Shown here piece after piece: positions 10,153-19,120 of a stretch of 64,000 nucleotides of DNA. The translations under genes were made by a program, and so were the position numbers. Where the stretch lies: NCBI RefSeq assembly GCF_034627025.1, contig NZ_CP141049.1, forward strand, positions 496,001-560,000. The letters run 5' to 3'. The notes beneath the pieces were generated by a model. That model was not told where the DNA came from. It saw only the letters and a list, made by a program, of their open reading frames with translations, and did not search any database. This DNA is from Microvirga lotononidis. GTDB taxonomy: Bacteria; Pseudomonadota; Alphaproteobacteria; Rhizobiales; Beijerinckiaceae. The number at the start of each line of letters is the position of its first letter. Position 1 is the first letter of the stretch.

Positions 10153-11136
10153 TCAGGCCATCGGTGTTGGTGCGTCAGGCGGGATTAGCCGCTCTTCCTT
10201 CAACTCGCTCCAGACTGCCGATGGGATCTTCGCCGCCATGAGCTGGCCATTCTCGCGCACCTTGTCGGGATGCTTGGCGCCGGGGATGACCCCTGCCACA
10301 ACCGGATGCGCGGCGCAGAACTGGAGCGCGGCTGAGCGTAGATCGACACCGTGACGGCGGCAGATTTCCGCTATCCGATCTCGCTTCCGCACCATTTCGG
10401 GTGGCGCCTCCCGATATTCGAAGTTGCGTCCGCCCGCGAGCAGCCCGGAATTGTATGGCCCTCCGACAACCACATGCACGCCCCGCTCCGCGCACATGGG
10501 GAAAAGGCGATCAAGCGCAGGCTGGTTCAGGAGGCTGTAGCGGCCGGCGAGCAGGAACACATCGGGATCGGACATTTGGAGCGCACGCTCGCACGGTTCG
10601 GTCAGATTGACACCGAAGCCCCATCCCTTGATGACACCTTCGTCGCGCAAGCGAATAAGTGCCTTGGCGGCACCGTTCATCGCTACCTCGAACAGTTCCT
10701 CCCAGGCAGGGCCATGGTGATCGGCGGCGAGATCATGGATGTAAACGATATCGATCTGGGCCAAGCCAAGGCGCTGATAGCTATCCTCGATGGAGCGCAT
10801 CGTTCCGTCATAGGAGTAGTCGTACTCGCCCCGGAACGGCAGGCCATGAACGAAGGGCGGGTTTTCCGGTCCGCTCGGATCAGCACGCATAATCCGCCCT
10901 ACCTTCGTGGACAGGACGAACTCCTTGCGCGGGTAGCGGCGCAGTACATTGCCGAAGCGGTGTTCGGATAGCCCGCTTCCGTAATGAGGCGCGGTATCGA
11001 AGTGGCGTACTCCCGTCTCCCAGGCTGCAAGAAGCGCCGCTTCCGCTGTTTCGTCGGATACCACGTCGAACATGTTGCCCAGCGGGGCGCCGCCGAAACC
11101 GAGCGAACCGGGCGGAGCGAAGTGTGATTGGGTCAT
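10153..11136 (-). CDS. Aldo/keto reductase, D-threo-aldose dehydrogenase type
   Basis: 327 residues, a TIM-barrel NAD(P)-linked oxidoreductase. The catalytic tetrad is visible: Asp and Tyr in HFDTAPHYGSGLSEHRFG, Lys in STKVGR and His in DIVYIHDL. The subfamily hallmarks (GGAPLGNMF at the N-terminus, GVNLTEPCERAL, and AHPVVAGVIPGAKHPDKVREN near the C-terminus) are those of L-fucose / D-threo-aldose 1-dehydrogenases and pyridoxal 4-dehydrogenase; the actual sugar or aldehyde cannot be told. Monocistronic and convergent with nothing close; the nearest upstream gene is htpG, divergent, 550 bases away. Confidence 0.87.
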   Translation of the reverse strand: MTQSHFAPPGSLGFGGAPLGNMFDVVSDETAEAALLAAWETGVRHFDTAPHYGSGLSEHRFGNVLRRYPRKEFVLSTKVGRIMRADPSGPENPPFVHGLPFRGEYDYSYDGTMRSIEDSYQRLGLAQIDIVYIHDLAADHHGPAWEELFEVAMNGAAKALIRLRDEGVIKGWGFGVNLTEPCERALQMSDPDVFLLAGRYSLLNQPALDRLFPMCAERGVHVVVGGPYNSGLLAGGRNFEYREAPPEMVRKRDRIAEICRRHGVDLRSAALQFCAAHPVVAGVIPGAKHPDKVRENGQLMAAKIPSAVWSELKEERLIPPDAPTPMA

Positions 11137-11688
11137 CTTGTATCTTTCCGTTTCAGGGGATGATGCGCTTCAGCTTCAAGCTATCGATGGTGGAGAGGAG
11201 CGATAGGCGAGAATCCATTCGTTCCGTAAAGCCGAACCGGTAAATCTTGTTCGACCAAGACTTCGCCCGCCTTTGGCTCAGGAGTTTCGATCTCGCCAAC
11301 GTGAAGGACGTTGCGTGCCGCGCCCCTGCTCTCGTGCCAGGCCACCTCATCCCAACCTCGCAGTCCTTGTGATTAACCCGTGTTGTCCTCTCAACGCGCT
11401 ATGGGGACCTGGTTTCCATCCTAGCAGCAGCCCAGGGGAGGCTAACAGAACCGGTCATCACTCGAACGCAGAAGCGTGGCCTCTTAGCTTCCTGCCACAC
11501 GGGGACCTGGGAATTTGCGTTGCGCCTGACCCTGAACCTCATTCGGGTTGGACGGCTCACCCCGTTCATGGCCGTCCAAGTCGCCGTGCTTGTATTGCTC
11601 CTTGGACCATATCCGGGTTCATGCTTGAAATCTTGGCTGTGCGCCGCCATCTCATCGCCCGCCAGAGCAACAAGGTTCATCTCACGCC
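11137..11688. other. Gene-free spacer between aldo/keto reductase and htpG
   Basis: About 550 bases between the divergent aldo/keto reductase gene and htpG. Short open frames on both strands lack ribosome binding sites and resemble no family. No inverted repeat of the CIRCE type and no clear heat-shock promoter was found before htpG. It must contain the promoters of the two flanking genes; otherwise I see nothing in it. Confidence 0.5.
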
Positions 11689-13581
11689 ATGACGACTGCT
11701 GACGCCCCTCCCGCCCCTGAGAGCCATACCTTCGAGGCCGATGTCGCCAAGCTGCTGCACCTGATGGTGCACTCGGTCTATTCCGACAAGGACGTCTTCC
11801 TGCGCGAGCTGATCTCGAATGCGGCCGATGCCTGCGAGAAGCTGCGCTATGAGGCGATCGCCAACCCTGCCCTGCTCGGCGACGATCCCAAGCCCCGGAT
11901 CACGCTGCTGACTGATACCGAGAACCGCCGCCTGACAATCCAGGACAACGGCATCGGCATGAGCCGCGATGAGATGATCGAGGCCCTCGGCACCATCGCC
12001 CGCTCGGGCACCAAGGCTTTCATGGAGCGGATCCAGGCCGCCCAGGGTGGCGAAGGAGCCCAACTCATTGGACAGTTCGGCGTCGGCTTCTACTCGGCCT
12101 TCATGGTGGCCGACCGAGTCGATGTCGTCTCACGCCGCGCTGGCAGTGATGAAGCCACGATCTGGTCGTCCGACGGCAAGGGCTCCTATACGGTTGCGCC
12201 GATAGCGTTGGATGAGGCCCCGGCCCGCGGCACCCGGGTGGTCCTGCACCTGCTGGAGGACGCGGCCTCCTACACTGAGCGCTACCGGCTCGAGCGCATC
12301 GTCAAGGAGCAGTCCGGCCACGTTCCCGTGCCGATCGCCATCATCGAGAAGCCCGGCGCGGAGCCGCAGGAGGTCGCTGACGGCGCTGCTCTGTGGGCGA
12401 AGCCGCGCTCTGAGATCACGCCTGAGGACTACACTGACTTCTACCGCAGCGTGGCCGGCCAGTTCGACGAGCCAGCCCTGACGGTGCATTTCCGGGCCGA
12501 GGGCCGCCACGAATACACGGCGCTTGCCTTCGTGCCGGGCTCCACGCCGTTCGACCTATTTGATCCCGACCGTCACGGGCGGATGAAGCTCTATGTGAAG
12601 CGGGTCTTCATCACCGACGAGGCCGAGATCCTGCCGCGCTACCTACGGTTCGTGCGCGGACTGGTCGACTCGGCCGACCTGCCGCTCAACGTCTCGCGCG
12701 AGATGATCCAGGAAAGCCCGCTTCTGGCTGCCATCAAGAAGGGCGTGACCAGCCGGATCTTGAGCGAGCTCGAGAAGCTCGTGCAGAATGATGCGGAGGC
12801 CTACACCAAGGTGTGGGAGGCCTTCGGCCCAGTGCTGAAGGAAGGGCTCTACGAGGATTTCGAGCGACGCTCGACATTGCTGGGCCTGGCCCGGTTCAAG
12901 ACCACCGCGTCGGGTGGCGGGTGGCGCTCGCTCAAGGATTATGTCGGCTCACTGAAGGAGAGCCAGACGGCCATTTACTATGTGACGGGAACGGATCTCG
13001 CCCGGCTTGAGGCCTCGCCGCAGCTCGAAGGGTTCCGGGCCCGCGGCATCGAGGTGCTGCTGTTGCCGGATGCGGTTGACAGCTTCTGGGTCACGGCCGG
13101 CATCGATTACGAGGGCAAGCCGCTCAAGTCGGTCACACAAGGCGCTGCGGATCTGGCATTGATCCCGCTGACCGAAGCCAAGCAGGAATTGGACACGAAT
13201 GCTACAGAAGCGGTGGCGCGCTTCATCCAGTCTGTGAAGGAGACCCTAGGTGCGAGCGTCGCCGACGTCCGCGCCTCTGAGCGACTGACGGAAAGCGCCG
13301 TCTGCCTCGTGGCATCTGAGACCGGGATGGACCGCCAGCTGGAGCGGCTGCTGGCCCGAGCCGGGCAGCTGGGATCGGCGGCAAAGCCTGTTCTCGAGAT
13401 CAATCCTCGCCACGACCTCGTCCTCGCTTTGGCGAACCTCGGAGACGCCGAGCAGCCCCTCCGCGAAGACGCAGCCCATCTCCTGCTGGATGAAGCTCGG
13501 ATCTTGGACGGTGAGCTCCCGGGCGATGCGAAGGCGTTTTCACAGCGGCTCACCCGGGTGATGCGACGAGGCATGCCTTAA
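11689..13581 (+). CDS. htpG: Molecular chaperone HtpG (Hsp90)
   Basis: 630 residues, full length. ATP-dependent dimeric chaperone that remodels client proteins in the cytoplasm. GHKL ATPase motifs are complete: ELISNAADACEKLRYEA (Glu/Asn), DNGIGM, TIARSGTKAF and GQFGVGFYSAFMV. The middle domain carries LYVKRVFITDEAEILPRYLRFVRGLVDSADLPLNVSREM with the client/ATP-sensing Arg, and the C-terminal dimerisation domain ends in LLLDEARILDGELPGDAKAFSQRL. Start ATG 11689 is followed at once by the expected HTFEADVAKLLHLM. A plasmid-borne htpG may be an extra copy; this cannot be tested from the window. Confidence 0.95.
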   Translation: MTTADAPPAPESHTFEADVAKLLHLMVHSVYSDKDVFLRELISNAADACEKLRYEAIANPALLGDDPKPRITLLTDTENRRLTIQDNGIGMSRDEMIEALGTIARSGTKAFMERIQAAQGGEGAQLIGQFGVGFYSAFMVADRVDVVSRRAGSDEATIWSSDGKGSYTVAPIALDEAPARGTRVVLHLLEDAASYTERYRLERIVKEQSGHVPVPIAIIEKPGAEPQEVADGAALWAKPRSEITPEDYTDFYRSVAGQFDEPALTVHFRAEGRHEYTALAFVPGSTPFDLFDPDRHGRMKLYVKRVFITDEAEILPRYLRFVRGLVDSADLPLNVSREMIQESPLLAAIKKGVTSRILSELEKLVQNDAEAYTKVWEAFGPVLKEGLYEDFERRSTLLGLARFKTTASGGGWRSLKDYVGSLKESQTAIYYVTGTDLARLEASPQLEGFRARGIEVLLLPDAVDSFWVTAGIDYEGKPLKSVTQGAADLALIPLTEAKQELDTNATEAVARFIQSVKETLGASVADVRASERLTESAVCLVASETGMDRQLERLLARAGQLGSAAKPVLEINPRHDLVLALANLGDAEQPLREDAAHLLLDEARILDGELPGDAKAFSQRLTRVMRRGMP

Positions 13582-13653
13582 GCGGCGACTGCGAACGATT
13601 ATTCGCGGGGGCGATCAACAATGACCGCCTCCTGCTACGACGCGGACAACCGC

Positions 13654-14706
13654 TCAGGCGGTCTTCCGTTTCAAATCGAGCGCCTTTCGCACTTCCGGCG
13701 CGACCTTCGTGCCCAGGATCTCGATGGCCCGCATCAGTTTGGCATGATCCAGCACCCCGATGGCCATCTGGATCAGGATACGGTCGAAGCGGAAGATTTC
13801 GTGCGCGGCTAGGATCTTGTCCGTCACCTCTGCGGGGCTCCCGACAAAGAGCGCACCGCGTGGACCACGGGCCGCGTCGAAGTGCGAAAGGCTCGGCGGT
13901 GGCCAGCCTCGCTCTCGCCCGATCCGGTTCATCACCTCCGCTTGCGGGGCATAGAAGATATCGACTGCTTCCTGAGTAGTGTCGGCAACGAAGCCATGCA
14001 CGTTGATAGACGTCTTCAAGGTTGCTGGATCGTGCCCTGCCCGCACGGCCGCCTGCCGGTAGAGGTCAAATAAGGGAGCAAAGCGCGCCGGCTCGCCTCC
14101 GATGATCGCCAGAGCCAGTGGCAGGTTGAGCACCCCCGCCCGCGCGACGGATTGGGGCGTGCCGCCGACCGCAATCCAGATCGGCAGGTTCTCCTGATAG
14201 GGCCGTGGGTAGACGCCACGATCCATAATGGCAGGAGTATGCTGACCGCCCGGCCAGCTGACGCGCTCGCTCTCGTTCAGCTGCATCAGGAGTTGCAGCT
14301 TTTCCGAGAAGAGCGTGTCGTAATCGTCGAGTTCATAGCCAAAGAGGGGGAAGGACTCGATGAAGGAGCCGCGTCCGGCCATGATCTCAGCGCGTCCGTG
14401 GCTGAGATTGTCCAGGGTGGCGAACTGCTGGAACACGCGAATTGGATCGTCAGAACTCAGCACCGTCACTGCGCTCGTCAGGCGAATGCGGTTCGACTGC
14501 GTCGCAGCCGCCGCCAGTGCCACAGCGGGTGCTGAAACTGCATAGTCAGGCCGATGGTGCTCACCGAGGCCGAACACATCAAGCCCCACTTGGTCAGCGA
14601 GCACGATCTCCTCCACGAGATTACGGAGGCGCCCGGCCGGGCTGATCCGGCATCCAGTGACGGGATCGGCGCCCACGTCGCCGAAGGTGTAGAGTCCGAT
14701 CTCCAT
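13654..14706 (-). CDS. LLM-class flavin-dependent oxidoreductase
   Basis: 350 residues of the bacterial-luciferase-like monooxygenase fold. Typical segments: [10 protein letters not shown] at the N-terminus, [75 protein letters not shown] and the C-terminal [13 protein letters not shown]. It belongs to the 'luciferase-family group 1' oxidoreductases with FMN-reductase partner; substrate unknown. ATG 14706 has AAGGA at correct distance, so the in-frame upstream ATG (14742) is not used. It is convergent with htpG, with a gap of 72 bases. Confidence 0.87.
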   Translation of the reverse strand: MEIGLYTFGDVGADPVTGCRISPAGRLRNLVEEIVLADQVGLDVFGLGEHHRPDYAVSAPAVALAAAATQSNRIRLTSAVTVLSSDDPIRVFQQFATLDNLSHGRAEIMAGRGSFIESFPLFGYELDDYDTLFSEKLQLLMQLNESERVSWPGGQHTPAIMDRGVYPRPYQENLPIWIAVGGTPQSVARAGVLNLPLALAIIGGEPARFAPLFDLYRQAAVRAGHDPATLKTSINVHGFVADTTQEAVDIFYAPQAEVMNRIGRERGWPPPSLSHFDAARGPRGALFVGSPAEVTDKILAAHEIFRFDRILIQMAIGVLDHAKLMRAIEILGTKVAPEVRKALDLKRKTA

Positions 14707-14849
14707 AAGAATGGTCCTTCCGTAGGGCCTTTGCCCAATCACAACTCCGCTGTCATGGGCACCAGCTGCCCTTTAAATGGCAATGCCCCTGGTGCTCGGC
14801 CTATGACTCGTGGGTGAGACACTGGTTACTGCCGGCTGTCGCCGCCTCC

Positions 14850-15074
14850 TTAGGGGGCGTCTGCATGCACGCATGGTTTCCGAAGCGGGACATAACACAC
14901 CTCATGTCCCGGTCTAGCGACTTTGAACCCTCGAGCAAGCTTGTGCCTACGCAAGGCAAGCAACTCGGTCTGAAGGTCGATTTCGCCGCTCTTAACGAGG
15001 CGAATAATGGTCTGGATGAACCCAACATGAAAACGCATGGAGGTTTGGCGAGTGATAGACCGGCCCGAGACCAT
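14850..15074 (-). pseudogene. Fragment resembling the C-terminus of RepC
   Basis: A 74-codon open stretch whose middle, FIQTIIRLVKSGEIDL and QTELLALRRHKLA, closely parallels the last 30 residues of the RepC encoded at 16203-17357 (FRALTRMVKAGKIDL, AVELLAMRRRRMA). Nothing upstream in any frame resembles the rest of RepC, and there is no convincing ribosome site. I read it as the tail of a second, lost repC gene left beside the active one. The similarity is short, so chance or another RepC-like family is possible. Confidence 0.42.
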
Positions 15075-15501
15075 AGGTCTGCTGCGGCGACGGCGGCTCT
15101 CCGAGGAAGAACTGAGCTAGGAACGTGAACACGCCACTGCCTCCAAAGATGCGGGGAGTGTCACCTCCCCTTCCCTCGATGTGGCTCAGCTCTGCGCCTG
15201 GATCGTCACCGAATCGCCGAGACAGCGTAAGCGGTGCGGTGAGCGAAGCGAGTGGAGCCAGATAGGCTGAAGGCCGTCGCGCCCTCTCCTACCCTCATGC
15301 TTACGGAAAACACTTACTTTTGCATTTGTCGACTGAACTCTTCTAACGAGTTGTGCATAGTCCAAGCAAAAGCTGACAAAGATTTCTATCAATAGAACAT
15401 CCGTAGCTTCATGGCGGCTTTGCGCTCAAACGTTGCCCATCAATTTTCCTGGATAGCGCGGCTTCATCATAAACCTTGCATGTTCCGATCGCTGCATTGT
15501 C
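15075..15501. other. Spacer with no recognisable gene
   Basis: About 430 bases between the repC-like fragment and the TmrB-like gene. Short frames on both strands have no ribosome site, no family resemblance and no coding-like composition. No tRNA-like fold, array or strong hairpin was seen. Confidence 0.4.
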
Positions 15502-16059
15502 TTATTGTGAGGATCCACTCACCATGCCGCCGAGCCAACTCAGGACCGTGTTGGCGAGAGCTTCCGGAGTATCACGCCCGGAGTCTAAGAAGCGGGTCCC
15601 CTCCGGCATGATGTCCCGCGCAGCCACGCAGCGATCTACTTGGGCCAAGCGCCAGTCCCGGATCCGCTCGTTCCGAGTTGGATCGGGGGACATCGTTTGG
15701 TGTTCAATGCGCTCACGCAGAACCTGTTCATCAACAGTGAGAAAGATATGAAGGATGGGCTCCCCGCGTCCCGTGAGATCACCCAGGATCTCGTTCAGGT
15801 AATCGGGCCGGACAAGGGTCATGGGCACGACGATGTCCTGCCTGTAGTGCTTCCGAAGCTCGATTAGCGCAGCAGCGGTCATTCCTCGCCATAGCGGCAG
15901 GTCCTGATAATCTCCGCTCGGAGCGGGAGGGACCATCGACTTGACGATAAACCCGATTTCTTCGGGATCAAACAACAGCAGGTCCGGTCTCCGCTTGCAG
16001 AGCCTCTGAGCAAGCGTGGTCTTCCCAGCACCGAATGGGCCATTCAGCCAGATGATCAT
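15502..16059 (-). CDS. TmrB-like P-loop NTPase / small-molecule kinase
   Basis: 185 residues starting directly with a Walker A loop, MIIWLNGPFGAGKTTLAQRL, then LLLFDPEEIGFIVKSMVPP, which is the layout of TmrB and related kinases that give tunicamycin resistance. Further matching features are RKHYRQDIVVPMTLV, HIFLTVDEQVLRERI and the late RDWRLAQVDRCVAA lid region. A phosphotransferase acting on a small molecule or nucleoside is likely; resistance to a particular drug is not shown. It ends the minus-strand run downstream of repC. Confidence 0.7.
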   Translation of the reverse strand: MIIWLNGPFGAGKTTLAQRLCKRRPDLLLFDPEEIGFIVKSMVPPAPSGDYQDLPLWRGMTAAALIELRKHYRQDIVVPMTLVRPDYLNEILGDLTGRGEPILHIFLTVDEQVLRERIEHQTMSPDPTRNERIRDWRLAQVDRCVAARDIMPEGTRFLDSGRDTPEALANTVLSWLGGMVSGSSQ

Positions 16060-16202
16060 TCAGGATTCCTCCATAGGCGTGCCAACCCACCTGGCAAACC
16101 GCTGCTCAAGATAGTTGACGCCGAATGAGACGATGGGCTGCCCGTCGAACCAGGAGTCGTGCGCGTTTGCTACTCGGCCCTCGGCGGCTCACAATCCATT
16201 CC

Positions 16203-17357
16203 CTATGCCATTCTTCGCCTCCGCATGGCGAGGAGCTCGACGGCGAGGTCGATCTTGCCGGCTTTGACCATGCGGGTGAGCGCGCGGAAGTAGCCGCCCG
16301 GGTTCTTGATCCGGCTCTCGCCACCGTTCCTGGCCACATCGTCCTCGTAGAGCTGCAGGGTGTAGATCACCGCGATCGCCGCCCTGACGGTGCCGATCTC
16401 CTCCACGGCCTCGGCCCAGGCGCTCTCATGCGCCCCGAGAGAGGCCCTCAGGTAGCGCCCGGCCGAGACGATGTCGGCCAGATCCCGCACCGGTTGGCCG
16501 TAGTCGCTCAAGGTCGGGCAAGCCTCAAGGATCAATTCCGGTGATAGGTGCTCCGGGGTTTGTTCGGTTGAACGAACCGCCTCAGCTTTCTTCGGAAAGC
16601 CTTTGTTACAAGGCTCACTAGGAGATCCGTTGTTGTTATCAGAGTGCCGGACTCCGAGTCCGGCATTGCCCGCTTCAAAGAATACTTCCTCAACCTGGGT
16701 TCTCAACAGCTGCCAGGCCTCCAGCAGGTCCGCCGGCAGCGTCACCTTCGACCGGGCTGGCGTGCGGGCCTGCAGGCTCTTCAGCTCGCCCTCGAAGGCC
16801 GTGCGGTCGACCTCGGGGAAGTGCTCCGCCAGGGCGCTCAGGGCCTCCTCGGTCGCTCTCCGGCAGATGGTGACCTCGTCAAACGCCCGCTTCTGCACCT
16901 CGCGCAGCTGCTTCTGCTCCATGAGCATCACGGCCCAGTCGCCCCGGCGGGCATAGACCGGGGTCAGATCGAACCCGAAGGCGTCGACCACCTGTCCCGC
17001 TAAGTCCTTGACGGCATAGCGCTTGCCGTTGGGCGAGTCCTTGGGCGCCAGCAGCTGCAGGTCGATGAGCTGGCGCAGGATGCGCCGGATCGCCCGCTCG
17101 GTCAGGCCGGTGCGGCTCATGAGGTAGTCGTTGGATGGCCACACCAGCAGCCGCTCCCATTCCTGCTCGCCCCAGCAGGCGACCAGTTCCGAGAGAACGG
17201 CCCGCTGGGCGGGCCTGAGGTCGAGCGCCTTGCCGGCGTCCCGGGCCGCGGCCGACAGTTCTTTACGCGTAACCGTGCGCTCCGCCTCGAGCACAAGTTT
17301 CCTTGTGGCCAGAGCGGCATGTCTCAGCCGCCGGCCTCCTGACGATGCAAGCTGCAT
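16203..17357 (-). CDS. repC: Plasmid replication initiator RepC
   Basis: 384 residues. RepC is the initiator of repABC-type alphaproteobacterial replicons and binds the origin, which usually lies inside its own gene. Matching features: RKLVLEAERTVTRKELSAAAR, the winged-helix region WPSNDYLMSRTGLTERAIRRILRQLIDLQLLAPKDSPNGKRYAV, GFDLTPVYARRGDW and the C-terminal domain SDYGQPVRDLADIVSAGRYLRASLGAHESAWAEA. The start has AGGAGG five bases upstream. A locally more AT-rich patch (about 16560-16660, residues 230-265) is the best origin candidate by analogy. No repA or repB precedes it, unlike the standard repABC operon. Expression is probably limited by the antisense RNA and start-codon hairpin described separately. 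Confidence 0.9.
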   Translation of the reverse strand: MQLASSGGRRLRHAALATRKLVLEAERTVTRKELSAAARDAGKALDLRPAQRAVLSELVACWGEQEWERLLVWPSNDYLMSRTGLTERAIRRILRQLIDLQLLAPKDSPNGKRYAVKDLAGQVVDAFGFDLTPVYARRGDWAVMLMEQKQLREVQKRAFDEVTICRRATEEALSALAEHFPEVDRTAFEGELKSLQARTPARSKVTLPADLLEAWQLLRTQVEEVFFEAGNAGLGVRHSDNNNGSPSEPCNKGFPKKAEAVRSTEQTPEHLSPELILEACPTLSDYGQPVRDLADIVSAGRYLRASLGAHESAWAEAVEEIGTVRAAIAVIYTLQLYEDDVARNGGESRIKNPGGYFRALTRMVKAGKIDLAVELLAMRRRRMA

Positions 17358-17359
17358 CG
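17343..17359 (-). promoter_or_regulatory. Hairpin enclosing the repC start codon
   Basis: In the repC message the sequence CGAUGCA-GCU-UGCAUCG forms a 7-bp stem with a three-base loop, and the AUG start codon lies inside the 5' arm. The stem begins four bases after the AGGAGG ribosome site. Such a structure would hold translation down, consistent with RNA-based control of repC in the repABC family; its use here is inference. Confidence 0.55.
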
Positions 17360-17409
17360 TACCCTCCTATGTGAGGGCAAAGCGGGAGCGTTCACCGAAA
17401 CCGATGCTC

Positions 17410-17438
17410 TTGACAGTCAGCTTGTCGGGATGGCATAA
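17410..17438 (+). promoter_or_regulatory. Promoter of the repC antisense RNA
   Basis: TTGACA (17410-17415), 17-base spacer, GCATAA (17433-17438), reading opposite to repC. The -35 is a perfect consensus. It points straight at the hairpins at 17461-17519, with an expected transcript start near 17445. Confidence 0.7.
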
Positions 17439-17444
17439 GGAAGC

Positions 17445-17525
17445 TGCAACACTTTCCTGATGGCCACCCCTCGGTGGTTCTCCAAAGGCCCTCGAAGTTT
17501 CCAGCTTCGTGGGCCTTTTGCTTTG
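17445..17525 (+). ncRNA. Counter-transcribed RNA (ctRNA) controlling repC
   Basis: About 75-80 nt, antisense to the repC leader and about 90 bases before its start codon. It has a strong promoter, a first hairpin (CCACC-cct-cGGTGG region, 17464-17478) and ends in a classical intrinsic terminator. Position, orientation, size and structure match the small antisense RNAs that lie between repB and repC in repABC plasmids and determine copy number and incompatibility. The RNA is predicted, not observed. Confidence 0.75.
17484..17519 (+). terminator. Intrinsic terminator of the repC antisense RNA
   Basis: AAAGGCCC-t-CGAAG, seven-base loop, CTTCG-t-GGGCCTTTT followed by gcttt: a 13-bp interrupted stem with a U-rich tail on the plus strand. 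It also lies just beyond the stop of the minus-strand gene ending at 17532 and may act for that gene too, but the U tract fits the plus strand better. Confidence 0.8.
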
Positions 17526-17531
17526 CCTGGG

Positions 17532-17753
17532 TTACGTCACGACATTTCGCTCCTTATGGGCAAATGCGGTCTCGAGGGCGTGGGTGATGGCGTCCTGACG
17601 GGACTTGAAGCGACCGTTCTCGACGGCTTCGTCGATCGCTGCGCTTATCATCCCTGGAACCCAGACGTTCATCTCCTTGTCACCTCGCTCACGGCGAGAC
17701 TGACGGAAGCGCTGAACCCGCTGGGCTTGCTTTGCATCAGGCATGGCATCCAC
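17532..17753 (-). CDS. Small ribbon-helix-helix-like protein
   Basis: 73 residues. A basic N-terminal segment (QAQRVQRFRQSRRERGDKE) precedes MNVWVPGMISAAIDEAVENGRFKSRQDAITHALETAFAH, which has the beta-strand, helix, helix pattern of ribbon-helix-helix DNA-binding proteins. It occupies the place, upstream of repC, where repB would stand in a repABC operon, but it is not a RepB. Role in plasmid control or an antitoxin-like function are both possible; no toxin partner is seen. Confidence 0.55.
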   Translation of the reverse strand: MDAMPDAKQAQRVQRFRQSRRERGDKEMNVWVPGMISAAIDEAVENGRFKSRQDAITHALETAFAHKERNVVT

Positions 17754-18061
17754 CCGTTACACTCGTGCCATATCGAGTGATGACCGATTCTGAGTTGGCT
17801 GTGGAGTCGCGCGTCAAGAATCCATTCACAATAGATCGATTCAGCGGTGGGAAACTTCTTTGACTAGAATCATTTAGCCCAAAAGGCCGAGTCAATTCGC
17901 ATGTAAAAGCCCGGTTCCGGGTGATTCCAAGTTACACACTGGATTCGATGTTGCGTAGTATTCAGCCCGAGGTTGGACTCGCGATCCCGCATTATGATTC
18001 GGGCGCGGTGGAAAGGAAGTGGTTAAGAACTGTTAACGGAACCACGAAGGCGGCTGGATAT
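17754..18061. other. AT-richer spacer upstream of the RHH-like gene
   Basis: About 300 bases of lower GC than the surroundings with no gene recognised. It should hold the promoter for the 17532-17753 / repC region and the end of the Mom-like gene. No iteron-type repeats or parS-like palindromes were identified by eye. Confidence 0.4.
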
Positions 18062-18933
18062 TTAAGCTAGATTCAAGGATGCCGCTATCGGGTCCGTCTT
18101 GGTTGGCCGAGGCAGCCCTTTGTCCATCCTCCGTCGGATTTCCTGGCGATTTGAGTGTGTCCCGCACGGGAAGACGTAGGCGTGATTGCCGTTGTGGCGC
18201 ATCTTGCTAAATGGTCCTTCCTGTAAGGCGCGACGGATGTAGTCAGCTTCCTTCTCACCTGACGCGATAGCAGGTGCCCCATGGGAGCGGAGAAAATCAT
18301 AGGCGTAGGCGGCACCCCGCTCCCCGTTCTGGAGTTTCGAGAGAGTCCGCGGCGACACGATGGAGCCATCTTGGGTCAGCCAATGGGTCCGTGCCTTTCC
18401 ACGACCGAGATAGGCGCTGGACCCGCCGCAGGCCTGATAAATCCGGCCCACATGACCAACGTGGATCAGATCCCCGGCAGCGCTCGTCCGAGGAACGGGA
18501 TCGTTATATGACAAACAGAGGTCGTAGTATGGCCTTCGGTCAGGACGCTGTTTGTCCTTTGCCAGCATCGAAAGGGCACGCCGAAGAAGCCAAGTTTCTC
18601 CGTTCCCACCAACGTGGTCCTTCAGTACGAAGCGTCCAAGTTCGCAGAATTTGGCATCGCTGGGCGCCCCATAGGCAGCATGGGCACCGAGAACACGGCA
18701 ATACCCACGAGTTCCTCCTGGAATGGAGCGACTCGTTCAAACATACTGTAGGCCGCGGCCGCAGCGGGATAAGAGCCGGAGTAGTGATGCCTGATGACGA
18801 AATCACGAGCCACGGCATCTCCTATCGGGTTCACTGAGAACAGGCTCAGATCGATAGGCTCCTGAGAGGGGCGATAGGACGCGCGGCGGCGATTCCACAG
18901 CATCGATAGATCGAAGAGCGATAGCTGGGTCAT
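18062..18933 (-). pseudogene. Mom-like DNA-modification protein, one-base frameshift
   Basis: Two overlapping minus-strand frames make one protein of about 290 residues. The first (from ATG 18933, MTQLSLFDL) carries DFVIRHHYSGSYPAAAAAYSMFE and ELVGIAVFSVPMLPMG; the second continues with the G-A-P-S-DAKFCELGRFVLKDHV segment, GETWLLRRALSML, LCLSYNDPVPRTSAAGDLIHVGHVGRIYQACGGSSAYLG. Together this is the acetyltransferase-like fold of Mom proteins, which modify adenine in phage DNA (Mu Mom makes a methylcarbamoyl adenine) and so block restriction. The frames would join if one G were added in the run near 18667-18672. Upstream and downstream genes are also DNA-modification remnants. Real decay versus assembly error cannot be told from the sequence. 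Confidence 0.65.
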
Positions 18934-19017
18934 TCCCGAAGGTGATTTGAGAGAGGCGGCTGCGAGAACTGGTACCGGGGCGGTGAACGTCGCGACGGGC
19001 CGGAGCCGAAAACAGAA

Positions 19018-19053
19018 AACCCTGCGTAGCGGGGGCAACAGCTACGCAGGGTT
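19018..19053 (-). terminator. Intrinsic terminator after the 19121-19606 gene
   Basis: Perfect 13-bp stem AACCCTGCGTAGC / GCTACGCAGGGTT with a ten-base loop. On the minus strand it is followed by TTTTCTGTTTT, giving a good U tract, 68 bases beyond the stop codon of the gene ending at 19121. Closely related in sequence to the hairpin at 19618-19652. Confidence 0.8.
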
Positions 19054-19120
19054 CCCTGGGGGTAGGATCAGTCAGGTCGATCCTTGACGCCAGAGGTAGG
19101 CGCTGGCTCTTAACAAAAGC

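Noticed and set aside
11399..11680. 93-residue minus-strand gene before htpG
   Set aside because: No ribosome site; biased composition typical of non-coding frame.
15075..15501. tRNA or attachment site beside the repC remnant
   Set aside because: No cloverleaf or CCA-type end could be folded.
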